Shown: positions 17,724-25,777 of the stretch, one piece after another
How positions within the stretch are numbered: position 1 is the first letter of the stretch
How the letters are laid out: each line of letters opens with the position of its first letter
NCBI RefSeq assembly: GCF_000382225.1
Contig: NZ_KB907825.1
Location: 1-49,678 of the forward strand
Direction of reading: 5' to 3'
Source: Hymenobacter aerophilus DSM 13606
GTDB taxonomy: Bacteria > Bacteroidota > Bacteroidia > Cytophagales > Hymenobacteraceae
Length of the DNA stretch: 49,678 nt
Translations under genes and position numbers: made by a program
Notes under the pieces: generated by a model
Told to the model about the DNA's origin: nothing
What the model saw: the letters and a program-made list of their open reading frames with translations, nothing else
The model's database searches: none

Positions 17724-19961
17724 ATGATGAATCAATACCAGTTGACTGCCCAGGTACGTCACTTGCGCTACGTATGCTTTGTTAGCAGCAATTACTCCTA
17801 CGAAGGTTTATTCTTGCTGCTGCTGAACTGTCAACAATACTGGGGAGGGAGGTATACACCCATCATCCCGGTTCAAGATAATGTTATTCCGGCTGGCTAC
17901 GCGGCGCTGCTATCTCATTACGACCCTGACTACGTGCTGTATTCGGCTGGCGTAGATGTAGAACTTATAAAGCAACTGCGCTGCTTTAACCCGGTTGGTT
18001 ATTTTGAGCTAGACGATCAAGGCCAAAGCCGGGAATGGCATGGCGTTTACGCTTTTCACTTACTCTCGGAAGTCGATCCAGCTACCCCAGTACTGGTGGC
18101 CGCGGGAATCAGCAACTTTGAGAACCCGTTGCTTGATTTCTATAAACTCAACTATGGTCTAGTGACGTCGAGTTATGTCGGTGATAACGAGATAACTCGA
18201 CATCGACCTACTCTGGAGGTAACAGCCGAAAACTTCGCCGCCCTTAACCAACTTATTCATCACCAAAAACCCGTACTGCGTTCACAGCTGGCCCGCCGAA
18301 ACCTGCATAATGTTATTCTGCGGACCCTCACTTCTCATGCGAGCAATCTTACGGAATTGGTCGTGGCTAGGGATAAGCAATCCCTCGAGGACTTGCTTTA
18401 CTTTTGGAACCGACAGCTTTTTGAGTGCCGGAACGTGCTGTACTGCACCTTGGAGGAGTTGACCAGCTTGGGTCAGGATCAATTCTTCGGCGGCGTACTC
18501 CACGACTTGAGCAGTTGGGACCTTCCCATTGAGGTAGTATCCTTTTCCCTCAGTGAAGAGGAAGTAAATGACCTGTTGGTGAGTGTGCTCCGGCCCATTG
18601 CCTTTCAGCGTCAATTTCGTTATTGTGCCATCCCGGAGTTTCCGTTTGCCGTTCAGGATGCCGCGGGCCACCGGATGCACAAGAGCAACGAGCAGCCTCT
18701 TACACAGACGCTAATTACAGAAAGTGGCTTACTAAGGCTTCCTACACCCAGCTTTTCGAACAAACTCAGCTTTTATTCGCAGTATTGGACCGTAGATTTG
18801 GAAATAACCCAGCGTACAGCCGAGCACCGGAACCGGCTCATGTTTCCCCTCACCACTGAAATAGGCTTCGTTGTCAAGAGCTTTACCGGTCGGGTACGCC
18901 TAGGACGCGAGATATCCATTGTTGTACCGAGCCAGGGCAGCGAGTCGGTCGATGCCACCATTGAACTACCCACGTTCCCGCAGCTGCTGCGCCAACTTGT
19001 TGCCCTGCCGGTGCGGCATGGCCAATTGACGCATTCCAGATTCCCGGACCAGGGGCCACATGACAGTAGCAACCGGCTAGCCGCTTTCATCAGCATTTTC
19101 AATCAGGATTTTACGTTGGTTGAAGATTTCTTTGATGATAAATTCTGGGTCGATACATTCGAAAAGCTCTGCATCAGTGAGGCGCTGGCCGGCGATGCCG
19201 TCCTCTTTGAAGACCTTGTTGCTGCATGCCGAACCGTGCTACCGCAGCGGGGAGTTGTATTAGGAGACCGTGACGCTACATTTCAGAACGAGGAAAATCT
19301 AAGACTAGGTCTTAAGCGAACGGTGCAGGAGTTGTGCGGTTACGGCGCACTATTACCCGGATTCAAATTGAAGTGCACACATTGTTCCTCCATTTTTTGG
19401 TATCCGCTTAAAGGTGCGGCAGAGGCAGTACAGTGCAATGGCTGCCTCCGCGAATTTGCCTTTCCAGTAGAGCAGCCGTTTGCCTACAAGCTCAACAACG
19501 TGATCAAAAACAACATGTTCCAGTCACGTAGTATGCGCGATGGAAACCTAACCGTCATACGCACGCTGGCCAGCCTGCACAGGCGTGCCCGCAAGTCTTT
19601 CGGCTACAGCCCGCAAGTCAATTTATTCGACGACCTTCACTCGAACAGGCCCAGCTCGGAGCTGGATATTGCCGCAATTGTAGATGGCCAGTTTATCATT
19701 GGCGAGGCGAAGCACAACAGTGCGGCCTTCTCTGCTGATAACAATAAGTCATTACGTGGCTTAGTTGATGTCGCCAAAGAAATTTACCCGGACCAAATCA
19801 TTCTGGCTTGCTATGAAGATCAGCACGGCAAACTAGCTAGGGCCGAACGGGCACTGATACACTTATTTAACCGGTGGGAGTACCAGCCCACCATCTCCAC
19901 CTTGTTGATACACGAGCCCAGCTACTTTAACTTAACGGGATACCGGTACTTTTTGCACTAA
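17724..19961 (+). CDS. Zinc-ribbon PD-(D/E)xK nuclease-like protein of unknown function
   Basis: 745 residues, soluble. The N-terminal region holds YWGGRYTPIIPV and SHYDPDYVLY, a patch I have no family name for. Residues about 550-582 form a zinc ribbon, KCTHC followed 25 residues later by QCNGC. The C-terminus carries a PD-(D/E)xK core: SSELDIAAIV (E646, D648), then IIGEAKH with E661 and K663. A zinc ribbon plus nuclease points to DNA cleavage, and the island context suggests phage defence, as inference. It stands alone: 238 bp of non-coding DNA precede it and the next gene is convergent. The next in-frame ATG is one codon on, so the start is uncertain by one residue. Confidence 0.75.
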   Translation: MMNQYQLTAQVRHLRYVCFVSSNYSYEGLFLLLLNCQQYWGGRYTPIIPVQDNVIPAGYAALLSHYDPDYVLYSAGVDVELIKQLRCFNPVGYFELDDQGQSREWHGVYAFHLLSEVDPATPVLVAAGISNFENPLLDFYKLNYGLVTSSYVGDNEITRHRPTLEVTAENFAALNQLIHHQKPVLRSQLARRNLHNVILRTLTSHASNLTELVVARDKQSLEDLLYFWNRQLFECRNVLYCTLEELTSLGQDQFFGGVLHDLSSWDLPIEVVSFSLSEEEVNDLLVSVLRPIAFQRQFRYCAIPEFPFAVQDAAGHRMHKSNEQPLTQTLITESGLLRLPTPSFSNKLSFYSQYWTVDLEITQRTAEHRNRLMFPLTTEIGFVVKSFTGRVRLGREISIVVPSQGSESVDATIELPTFPQLLRQLVALPVRHGQLTHSRFPDQGPHDSSNRLAAFISIFNQDFTLVEDFFDDKFWVDTFEKLCISEALAGDAVLFEDLVAACRTVLPQRGVVLGDRDATFQNEENLRLGLKRTVQELCGYGALLPGFKLKCTHCSSIFWYPLKGAAEAVQCNGCLREFAFPVEQPFAYKLNNVIKNNMFQSRSMRDGNLTVIRTLASLHRRARKSFGYSPQVNLFDDLHSNRPSSELDIAAIVDGQFIIGEAKHNSAAFSADNNKSLRGLVDVAKEIYPDQIILACYEDQHGKLARAERALIHLFNRWEYQPTISTLLIHEPSYFNLTGYRYFLH

Positions 19962-19971
19962 CTCCAAGTAG

Positions 19972-20349
19972 TTATACCTCCGAAGTGTTGGTGTCTGGTG
20001 CTACTTCTTTAGCCGCTACTTCCATGAAATAATTAAGTAGCAAAGTCATCCCGGAATCCATCTGAGTTTCATCAATTCCATGGTCGGCATCAAATTCGCC
20101 ACTGATAGACATCTCGATTTCCAAAATCCACCATTTGCCTATTTTCTTCAGTAGGTGATGGTCCTTTCTCAATAACTCTAGGTTCGCGTCGATGGCGTCG
20201 TCAATCAGCAGAAGGACCGGGTTATGGACAATTAGATTCCTCTGCTGCCGTATGTCCTGGAGGTCTTTTACGTCATCCTCGAAGTAAACCTCATGTCAAA
20301 GGACCACGTGGCTAGGTCCCGTATAGACTAGTTGGACATTTTCTAAACG
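19972..20349 (-). pseudogene. HEPN-like gene, 3' remnant
   Basis: The minus strand is open from about 20295 to the stop at 19972. It contains RNLIVHN (20221-20241), the R-x4-H signature of HEPN-domain proteins, in helical surroundings (EVYFEDDVKDLQDIRQQ before it, LLIDDAIDANLELLRKD after it). Upstream the same frame reads LENVQLVYTGPSHVVL and then hits a TGA at 20296-20298; further up it fades out at the direct repeats. No start codon is convincing, and a TTG at 20172 would omit the HEPN motif. I read it as the tail of a broken RNase-type HEPN protein, perhaps cut when the neighbouring integrase element arrived. Confidence 0.6.
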
Positions 20350-20350
20350 G

Positions 20351-20490
20351 AGGGTTATAAAGGGTTCACAAAGGGTTCATTACAACAGGAAAGAGCCGGG
20401 CAACAGCTTGCGTAAAATGCCTTTGCAGCGTTCCAGGAGCGTTGTTTAAGAAATTCCCGTTGGTTTCAAAGGGTTCAACAAGGGTTCAGG
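20351..20490. repeat. Direct repeats AGGGTTCA in two clusters beside the integrase gene
   Basis: AGGGTTCA occurs at 20361, 20372, 20470 and 20481, with near copies AGGGTTAT at 20351 and TGGTTTCA at 20461. Spacing within each cluster is 9-11 bp, one helical turn, and the clusters are about 110 bp apart. They lie between the 3' end of the tyrosine recombinase and the broken HEPN gene, where arm-type integrase sites or an attachment site would be expected. Role inferred. 20382-20460 and 20491-20590 show nothing else. Confidence 0.55.
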
Positions 20491-20590
20491 AGTGAAGCAC
20501 GCTTGCTACCGCCACTGTGCAGATGGGGCGTTATTGTGTGCCCTTACGGAGGGTATCTTCACCCATAGCAGATCCGCAGGGGTACCAGAA

Positions 20591-21655
20591 CTATAGTCCC
20601 AACGCTTGAGCGGCGTTGTAAGAAACCACATTGTTGAGTTGCGTATAGCGCTCAATCATCGCATCCGTCTTCTGCTTGGTCTGGTTCTTAATGGCTTTGT
20701 GAGATTGCCCATTGAGCACGGCTGTTGTCACGAAGGACACGCGCAGTGAGTGGGCCGAGTAACCTGGCCCCAGCCTCTTTTGCACCAGCTTGTTGATGGA
20801 GATGTCGGAAAGCCGCTTGTCCGAGGCAGCAGCCATCTGTCCCGGTGCGGCCCGCGGAATCTTTACAAACAACGGCCCCGTGGTCCGGCCCAGCAGATTG
20901 AGCCAGGCCCGCAAGCAGCGCACGGGACAGAAGTCCATGGTAGGGGCGTAGAAAATGGCTTTATCCTCCACCGCACCATACTGATTGGTCTTGCTTTTGG
21001 CCAAATGCACCAGCAAAGCCCGCTCGGCGAATTCGAGCTGCTCGATGTTGAGTTCCACCAATTCCGAGCGCCGGAAGGCCCCCGCGAAGCCGAGTAGTAG
21101 CAGCGCCCGGTCCCGTATCCCGGCTGATGTCTCTAGGTCAATGCGACGGATAGCCTGCTTTAGCTCCTCCACGGTAAAAGCCTGTGCCTGGTCCTGCCGC
21201 TTGCCCAGGGTCCGGGCAATGCCTTCCATGACGATGTTGAGCGCGTCGAGCGTGGCCGGCAGCCGGTGGCCGGCAAGCTGGTGGGCTTTGCGGATGGCCG
21301 CCAGGTGCCGCTTAATGGTGGCCAGCGAATGGGGCCGGGTGAGGGGCTGCTGGCCTTTACGCTTCTTCTTTTCCCCATGGCCCCCGTCGCTGGGTTCCGG
21401 GGTTGGCTTCTCCGTCGCCAGGTACGCCACGTACTCCGTCAGCGTTTCCACGTCGGCCGGCAGCGCCCGCAGCCCGTGCCGCTCGCAGAAGCCGACGTAG
21501 CTTTTCAGGTCCGAAGTATAGGCGCGCTCCGTATTGGCCGCGCCCTGCAGGCCGACCTCCAAGAAGCCGGCGACTTTGGCCGAGGCGCGGGCCAGCTGGG
21601 TGCTGACCGTGGGGGGAACAGTGGACGCCGGAACAATCGAAAGGTCTTCGCGCAT
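20591..21655 (-). CDS. Tyrosine recombinase (integrase)
   Basis: 354 residues with the tyrosine-recombinase layout: SAM-like core-binding domain at about 25-150 and catalytic domain at 160-354. Catalytic residues that can be read: R195 in AFRRSEL, K222 in AKSKTNQ, H302 and R305 in SAHSLR, nucleophile Y337 in MIERYTQ. The second His/Trp usually found between HxxR and Tyr is not evident; that stretch reads NQTKQKT. A basic low-complexity insert (GEKKKRKG, 94-101) lies in the core-binding domain. Direct repeats at 20351-20490 and GATAA boxes at 21777-21858 lie on either side and may be its sites. The start at 21655 is an ATG. Confidence 0.88.
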   Translation of the reverse strand: MREDLSIVPASTVPPTVSTQLARASAKVAGFLEVGLQGAANTERAYTSDLKSYVGFCERHGLRALPADVETLTEYVAYLATEKPTPEPSDGGHGEKKKRKGQQPLTRPHSLATIKRHLAAIRKAHQLAGHRLPATLDALNIVMEGIARTLGKRQDQAQAFTVEELKQAIRRIDLETSAGIRDRALLLLGFAGAFRRSELVELNIEQLEFAERALLVHLAKSKTNQYGAVEDKAIFYAPTMDFCPVRCLRAWLNLLGRTTGPLFVKIPRAAPGQMAAASDKRLSDISINKLVQKRLGPGYSAHSLRVSFVTTAVLNGQSHKAIKNQTKQKTDAMIERYTQLNNVVSYNAAQALGL

Positions 21656-21716
21656 GGAGTACGTACAGGGAGCGTTGGAGCTACTGGATTCGGGAGTTCA
21701 AGTTGTGCTTTGGGGC

Positions 21717-21735
21717 ACACCTTATATATAGGTGT
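21717..21735. promoter_or_regulatory. Palindrome in the integrase promoter region
   Basis: ACACCT, TATATAT, AGGTGT forms a 19-bp near-perfect palindrome 62 bp upstream of the integrase start. On the minus strand a TTTTTGAC precedes a TA-rich block overlapping the palindrome, so it could be a promoter with an operator across its -7 region. The promoter reading is tentative. Confidence 0.45.
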
Positions 21736-21776
21736 CAAAAACGACTGAAAAGCCATCGGTTTATTCCTCCAAATAT

Positions 21777-21858
21777 AAGTTGTGATAAGTAAATGTTATC
21801 ATAACTTAAAATCGATTATCGTGAAAAGCGAGTCAGCGACGATAAGCACCTATTATCG
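21777..21858. promoter_or_regulatory. Cluster of five GATAA/TTATC boxes
   Basis: TGATAA (21783-21788), TTATCA (21796-21801), TTATCG (21816-21821), CGATAA (21840-21845) and TTATCG (21853-21858). The first two belong to a larger inverted repeat, AAGTTGTGATAA and TTATCATAACTT with a 7-bp spacer (21777-21807), and the third lies in the palindrome CGATTATCG. The cluster lies between the integrase start and the end of the fic gene. It may be an integrase/excisionase site or an operator. Confidence 0.5.
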
Positions 21859-21913
21859 GTACTAAGATGGCTTGCGTAAGAGCCCGAGAACTGGGAACAA
21901 CTTAGTCGCCGCC

Positions 21914-23029
21914 CTATCCGGGCGACGGCCACTGTAGGCGGTAGCTGGTGCTGCGACCACCGGCGCTGTCCTGGCGCAGGATTCCTTTGGCCACCAAGTC
22001 GGCGATATCGCGACCGGCCGTATCCTGGGAGCACTTGGCCATGCGGGCCCACTTTGAGGAAGTCAACTTGCCCTCGAAGCCGTCGAGCAGTCTGGTTAGC
22101 AACCGCTGCTGGCGCTCCGTCAGCGCAGTCGACCGGTGCAATTCCCAGAAACGGGCCTTTGCCAGCACCTGGGCCAGCGTCTGCTCGGCCGCCGTCACGG
22201 CCCGTCCCAGGCAAGCCAGAAACCACGTGAGCCAAGCCGTCACATCCAAGGAGCCGCGCTGGCTGGTTTCCAGCAAGTCGTAATACTGCTGGCGTTCGGC
22301 TTGGATTTGCGCCGACATACTATAGCACCGCTGCCCGCTCCCATCAGCCCGGGCCAGCTGCAGGTCGGCAATGGCGCGGGCGATGCGCCCGTTGCCATCG
22401 TCGAAGGGGTGAATGGTCACGAACCAGAAGTGCGCCAAGCCCGCCTTGAGTACCGGATCCAGCTCCGTGGGACTATTAAACCAGTCCAGAAACTCCTGCA
22501 TCTGCTCCTCCAGCTGCTCCGCAGCCGGGGCTTCATAATGCACGCGCTCCCGCCCCATCGGCCCGGATACGACCTGCATCGGCCCCATGCGCCAAGCCCC
22601 TACTTGCAACGGGTAAAGGCCACTGTAGCCAGTTGGAAACAGCGCGTGGTGCCAATCGAAGAGGCGTTGCGCGGTTAGCGGCTGATCCGCTTGCTGGGTC
22701 GCATCGAGTAGCATGGCTACCACCCCTTCGACCCGGCGGTCAGCGGCCGGCAGCCCGCCGCGCTCTAGGCCCAGCCAGTGGGCGAGGGAGGAGCGCACCG
22801 AGGCCGGGGGCAGAATTTCGCCCTCTATCTCGCTGGACTTGAGTACATCCAACGTCAGTGTGCGCAGGGTAGCTTCACTACGCAGCTCCACTCCCAGAGA
22901 TTCCACGCGCCCCAAAAGCCGGCCTTGCTGGTAACGCACTTCCCCCAGGAGCCTTTCCAGCACATCTGGCTGCCAGCTAAACTTCGGCCAAGCTGGGAGT
23001 TGATGGACGTATGAGTTTATTCTCCGCAT
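21914..23029 (-). CDS. fic: Fic-family AMPylase with its own inhibitory helix (class II)
   Basis: 371 residues. The Fic active-site motif HPFDDGNGRIAR begins at H207. An inhibitory motif [S/T]xxxE[G/N] is present in the N-terminal domain as SSEIEG (S65, E69, G70), which places it in class II, where the helix that blocks ATP belongs to the same chain. A winged-helix-like C-terminus (SSKWARMAKCSQDTAGRDIADLV) suggests DNA binding. Such Fic proteins transfer AMP to a protein side chain; the target here is unknown. The start codon lies inside a palindrome, so autoregulation is plausible. No separate antitoxin gene is adjacent. Confidence 0.88.
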   Translation of the reverse strand: MRRINSYVHQLPAWPKFSWQPDVLERLLGEVRYQQGRLLGRVESLGVELRSEATLRTLTLDVLKSSEIEGEILPPASVRSSLAHWLGLERGGLPAADRRVEGVVAMLLDATQQADQPLTAQRLFDWHHALFPTGYSGLYPLQVGAWRMGPMQVVSGPMGRERVHYEAPAAEQLEEQMQEFLDWFNSPTELDPVLKAGLAHFWFVTIHPFDDGNGRIARAIADLQLARADGSGQRCYSMSAQIQAERQQYYDLLETSQRGSLDVTAWLTWFLACLGRAVTAAEQTLAQVLAKARFWELHRSTALTERQQRLLTRLLDGFEGKLTSSKWARMAKCSQDTAGRDIADLVAKGILRQDSAGGRSTSYRLQWPSPG

Positions 23030-23063
23030 ACTATGCGGTAAATATGCGCATTATTCTCCGCAT
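23017..23063 (-). promoter_or_regulatory. Palindrome and direct repeat over the fic start
   Basis: CCGCATA-C-TATGCGG (23024-23038) is a perfect dyad covering the fic start codon (23029-23027). The 13-mer ATGCGGAGAATAA occurs at the start and again 34 bp upstream (23063-23051); the upstream copy opens a ten-residue leader, MRRIMRIFTA. This fits an operator for the winged-helix end of the Fic protein or another repressor. Confidence 0.5.
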
Positions 23064-23149
23064 CAACTGTTGCGGCCTGCTGCACGCAACGATGCCCTTG
23101 AGCATGGTTACCGCACCCAGTTTGTTGGATCACTAAATCTTTATTCAAC

Positions 23150-23530
23150 TCATCCTTCCATCGCTCGCCGCAGGCAGTCCACGTCCACAGCGGCCAGGGG
23201 AAGGGGATACTCCAAGCCGGATACATAGATTACCTGATAGGCCCAGGCGGCCAAATCATGGGCATAAATGGTGGGCTGGCCAGCCGCATCAGCGTACATC
23301 GTTTTGCCTTGCATAAATTGCTCCACACTGGCCCGAAATAGGAGTGGCACTTCTGACAGCGCTTTATCCCGTGGGTTGGCCAATAGGTATGTTAGGTAGG
23401 CGCGAAGCGCTCCATAGGCTTGCTGGTTATGTGGGCTCATAGCTGGCCAAATCTCAAGGTGTAGTCCAAAGCTAAATGGGTATCCAGTAGGTTCGCCTAG
23501 TCGGACCGAACCAATGCCTAGCAACTGCAC
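23150..23530 (-). CDS. Hypothetical protein, probably truncated at its 5' end
   Basis: 126 residues from a GTG at 23530. The frame stays open further upstream (HLVESLYVQLLGIG) into the serine-recombinase stub, with no ATG, so the true N-terminus is probably lost at that junction near 23563. The sequence is plausible as a folded protein (YGALRAYLTYLLANPRDKAL, LAAWAYQVIYVSGLEYP) but belongs to no family I recognise. It ends 120 bp upstream of the fic start on the same strand and could be read with it. Confidence 0.5.
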   Translation of the reverse strand: MQLLGIGSVRLGEPTGYPFSFGLHLEIWPAMSPHNQQAYGALRAYLTYLLANPRDKALSEVPLLFRASVEQFMQGKTMYADAAGQPTIYAHDLAAWAYQVIYVSGLEYPLPLAAVDVDCLRRAMEG

Positions 23531-23562
23531 ATACAGGGATTCAACAAGGTGAGGCGGTCTAC

Positions 23563-23631
23563 CTAAGTTGGACGGAGTTGAGTCTCAAGATTCTGGTCGC
23601 GGGTCGAGACGCGGGCGTAGCCGATTTTCAT
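23563..23631 (-). pseudogene. Serine recombinase stub (first 22 codons)
   Basis: The minus strand reads MKIGYARVSTRDQNLETQL from an ATG at 23631, a textbook resolvase N-terminus with the RVSTxDQ catalytic-serine motif, and then stops at 23563. The rest of the gene is absent; the next sequence belongs to the unrelated frame of 23150-23530. This is the third broken serine recombinase in the window. Confidence 0.85.
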
Positions 23632-23635
23632 GCGG

Positions 23636-23681
23636 CAAAGTTCAGCTTTCTTATTGGCAAGGCCACCTTGGCTGAACTTTG
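23636..23681. repeat. Inverted repeat upstream of the recombinase stub
   Basis: CAAAGTTCAGC (23636-23646) and GCTGAACTTTG (23671-23681) are perfect 11-bp arms; a smaller dyad CAAGG-CCA-CCTTG lies inside. It sits 5 bp upstream of the recombinase start on the minus strand, the same position as the dyad at 5471-5502, so a res-type or operator role is likely. 23682-23861 holds only two direct TGTACAGGT copies. Confidence 0.5.
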
Positions 23682-23861
23682 CTCGCTGTACAGGTTTACT
23701 GAACCGTTTCCACGCTGCTCAGCAGGGCTTTTGCTCCCCCACTGCCCTTGGTTGGATTGTACAGGTAAAGGAGCAATACACTTCAGGGCAGGACCGTTGT
23801 AGAATCCGCAGAAAATGTTTAGGATATTGCTGCTACTTTACTCATTCCAGCTTGCGACCCA

Positions 23862-25547
23862 ATGCGAATTTTTCTACCCGGATTATTACTACAGCTTGCC
23901 TTACCACTTTATGGCCGGGCTCAAACGTCCACCTTCGTCAGCAGTATTCCAGCCCGGCAGGCACTGACCGGTAGCCTCACCGGCCCGATCCGCCTCACCT
24001 TTTCCGGCCCCGTAACCGATCCGGCGGCTATCCGCGTTAACACCGATTTGTTGCGCGGGCAACGGGCCGGAATGCTGAGCGGGGCGGGTGCCAACCAAGT
24101 GGAATTTCGGCCCACCCAACCGTTCGCGCCGGGCGAGCGGGTAAGCGTGAGTGTTCCGGCCAGCGTGAGCCGTCCGGCCCAAGTGCTGGAGTTCCGGGCT
24201 GCGGCCGGCCGTGGGCGGGCCGTGTTTGGGCCGCCTCAGACGGCCAGCCCGGATATAAATTCCTATCCGGCGGCTGTGGTGGCCGGCGACGTGGACAATG
24301 ATGGAGACGTCGATTTGATAATTGGTGAGGGAAGTAGGGGCCGGGTTTGCTTCAACGATGGGCAGGGAAACTTTCGGGCGACGACCCGTCAGATTCCCCT
24401 GCTCGACGAAGCAGGCGATTTGCGCGTGGCCGATTTCAACGGTGATGGGAAGCTCGATATTCTGGTCAGTTCCTCGCGCATTGCGAGTATCAGGCTGAAT
24501 CTGGGGGATGGTCAGGGTGGGTTTGACAACTACGCCACTGTCTACGGGGGTAGTTTTCTGGACGTACAGACTGCTGCCGGCGACTTCAATGCCGATGGGC
24601 TGACGGACGCGATATTCGCCGAGGCTATAGAAACGGGCACGGCCCTTTACCTGATGCCAGGTACCAGGAATGGTGCTTTTGCACGGGGGGAAGCACAGTT
24701 GTTACGGCTTTCGGCCCGCGATGTCGGGGTGGCCGATATGGACGAGGATGGCGATCTGGACCTGTTGTTTATTTCCGATACCACGCTGGGCATTTGCCTT
24801 AACGATGGCAATGGGAAATTCACGGTGGGCGCGACAATTGCCGTGAACGACTTTTCGGGCAAGTTGTCAGTCGGCGACTTTACCGGCGACGGCCACGCCG
24901 ACGTGGCGTGTACCAGCTACAATACGCCCAGTGTGAGCTTGGTACCCGGCACCGGCACGGGCGGCCTGCGCGCCGTGCGCAACGTATCGGCATTGAGCCG
25001 GACGCGACAGGTCAGCTCAGGTGACATGGACGGCGACGGTGACCTGGATTTGCTCGTCACCAACGACCGGGGCATCACTCAGGTGCTGCTAAACGATGGC
25101 ACTGGTCAGTTCAGCGCGGCCTCGGCCATCCTCATTGGCTTCGATTCGTTCTATATGGCTGACGCGGCCGACCTAAACGGCGACGGTATTTTGGACGTGT
25201 ACACGGCCAAACAAGTATTCAACCCCAACAATCCGCGCGGCATCGACGTTTTTTTCAACCAGCCCCCGCTCATTACCAGCGCAGTTGCCGCTTCCCGGCC
25301 GAGCGGCTTGGTGTTATATCCCAACCCGGCCCACGGCCAAGTTACACTGGAGCTGCCGGGCAGCCTCGAACCAGCCCAAGTGGAGCTACGTGACGCGCTC
25401 GGCCGCCTCATACGAGTGATGACAGTGGTTGCTGGCAGCTCTGGCCAAACAGTTCCCGTATCGCTGACGGGCTTGGCGCCTGGGCTGTATGTGGTGCAAG
25501 TCCACACCAGCACTTGGCGGGGGGTACAACGGCTGCTGGTAGAATAG
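23862..25547 (+). CDS. Secreted FG-GAP/VCBS repeat protein with T9SS sorting domain
   Basis: 561 residues. A signal peptide (MRIFLPGLLLQLALPLYGRAQ) is followed by an Ig-like region (about 30-115) and seven FG-GAP-type repeats, each with an Asp-rich calcium loop such as DVDNDGDVDL, DFNGDGKLDI and DMDGDGDLDL, predicted to build a beta-propeller. The last about 80 residues are a type A sorting domain of the type IX secretion system (LYPNPAHGQ, RDALGR, GLAPGLYVVQV), so the protein is exported and anchored or released at the cell surface. The ligand is unknown. The start ATG fits the signal peptide; a hairpin terminator follows at 25671. Confidence 0.88.
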   Translation: MRIFLPGLLLQLALPLYGRAQTSTFVSSIPARQALTGSLTGPIRLTFSGPVTDPAAIRVNTDLLRGQRAGMLSGAGANQVEFRPTQPFAPGERVSVSVPASVSRPAQVLEFRAAAGRGRAVFGPPQTASPDINSYPAAVVAGDVDNDGDVDLIIGEGSRGRVCFNDGQGNFRATTRQIPLLDEAGDLRVADFNGDGKLDILVSSSRIASIRLNLGDGQGGFDNYATVYGGSFLDVQTAAGDFNADGLTDAIFAEAIETGTALYLMPGTRNGAFARGEAQLLRLSARDVGVADMDEDGDLDLLFISDTTLGICLNDGNGKFTVGATIAVNDFSGKLSVGDFTGDGHADVACTSYNTPSVSLVPGTGTGGLRAVRNVSALSRTRQVSSGDMDGDGDLDLLVTNDRGITQVLLNDGTGQFSAASAILIGFDSFYMADAADLNGDGILDVYTAKQVFNPNNPRGIDVFFNQPPLITSAVAASRPSGLVLYPNPAHGQVTLELPGSLEPAQVELRDALGRLIRVMTVVAGSSGQTVPVSLTGLAPGLYVVQVHTSTWRGVQRLLVE

Positions 25548-25670
25548 GGGCTAACGATGATTTCGCTCCGATAAGTAACGGCGGCGGAAAACAGCAGATA
25601 ACTAAAAGACGCTTCAATCTGCCCTGCAAAGGACTGTGGGCCGGCTGAAAAACCTTGTGAATAACGTACA

Positions 25671-25708
25671 ATGAGAAAAGGCTCCTGATTTCAGAAGCCT
25701 TTTCTCAT
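25671..25708. terminator. Hairpin terminator between convergent genes
   Basis: ATGAGAAAAGGCT (25671-25683) and AGCCTTTTCTCAT (25696-25708) form a perfect 13-bp stem with a 12-nt loop, followed by ATTTTA. It lies between the FG-GAP gene and the convergent lipoprotein gene and can serve both. Confidence 0.8.
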
Positions 25709-25777
25709 ATTTTAGCAGTCCTTCGTCAGAAACCGCAATCGTGCTGCCGTGGTGCCGTCGCCCAGGCTTGCCGCTGC

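Noticed and set aside
23017..23226. 69-codon minus-strand frame between fic and the hypothetical gene
   Set aside because: Overlaps the end of 23150-23530 and the fic operator; composition unlike a protein.
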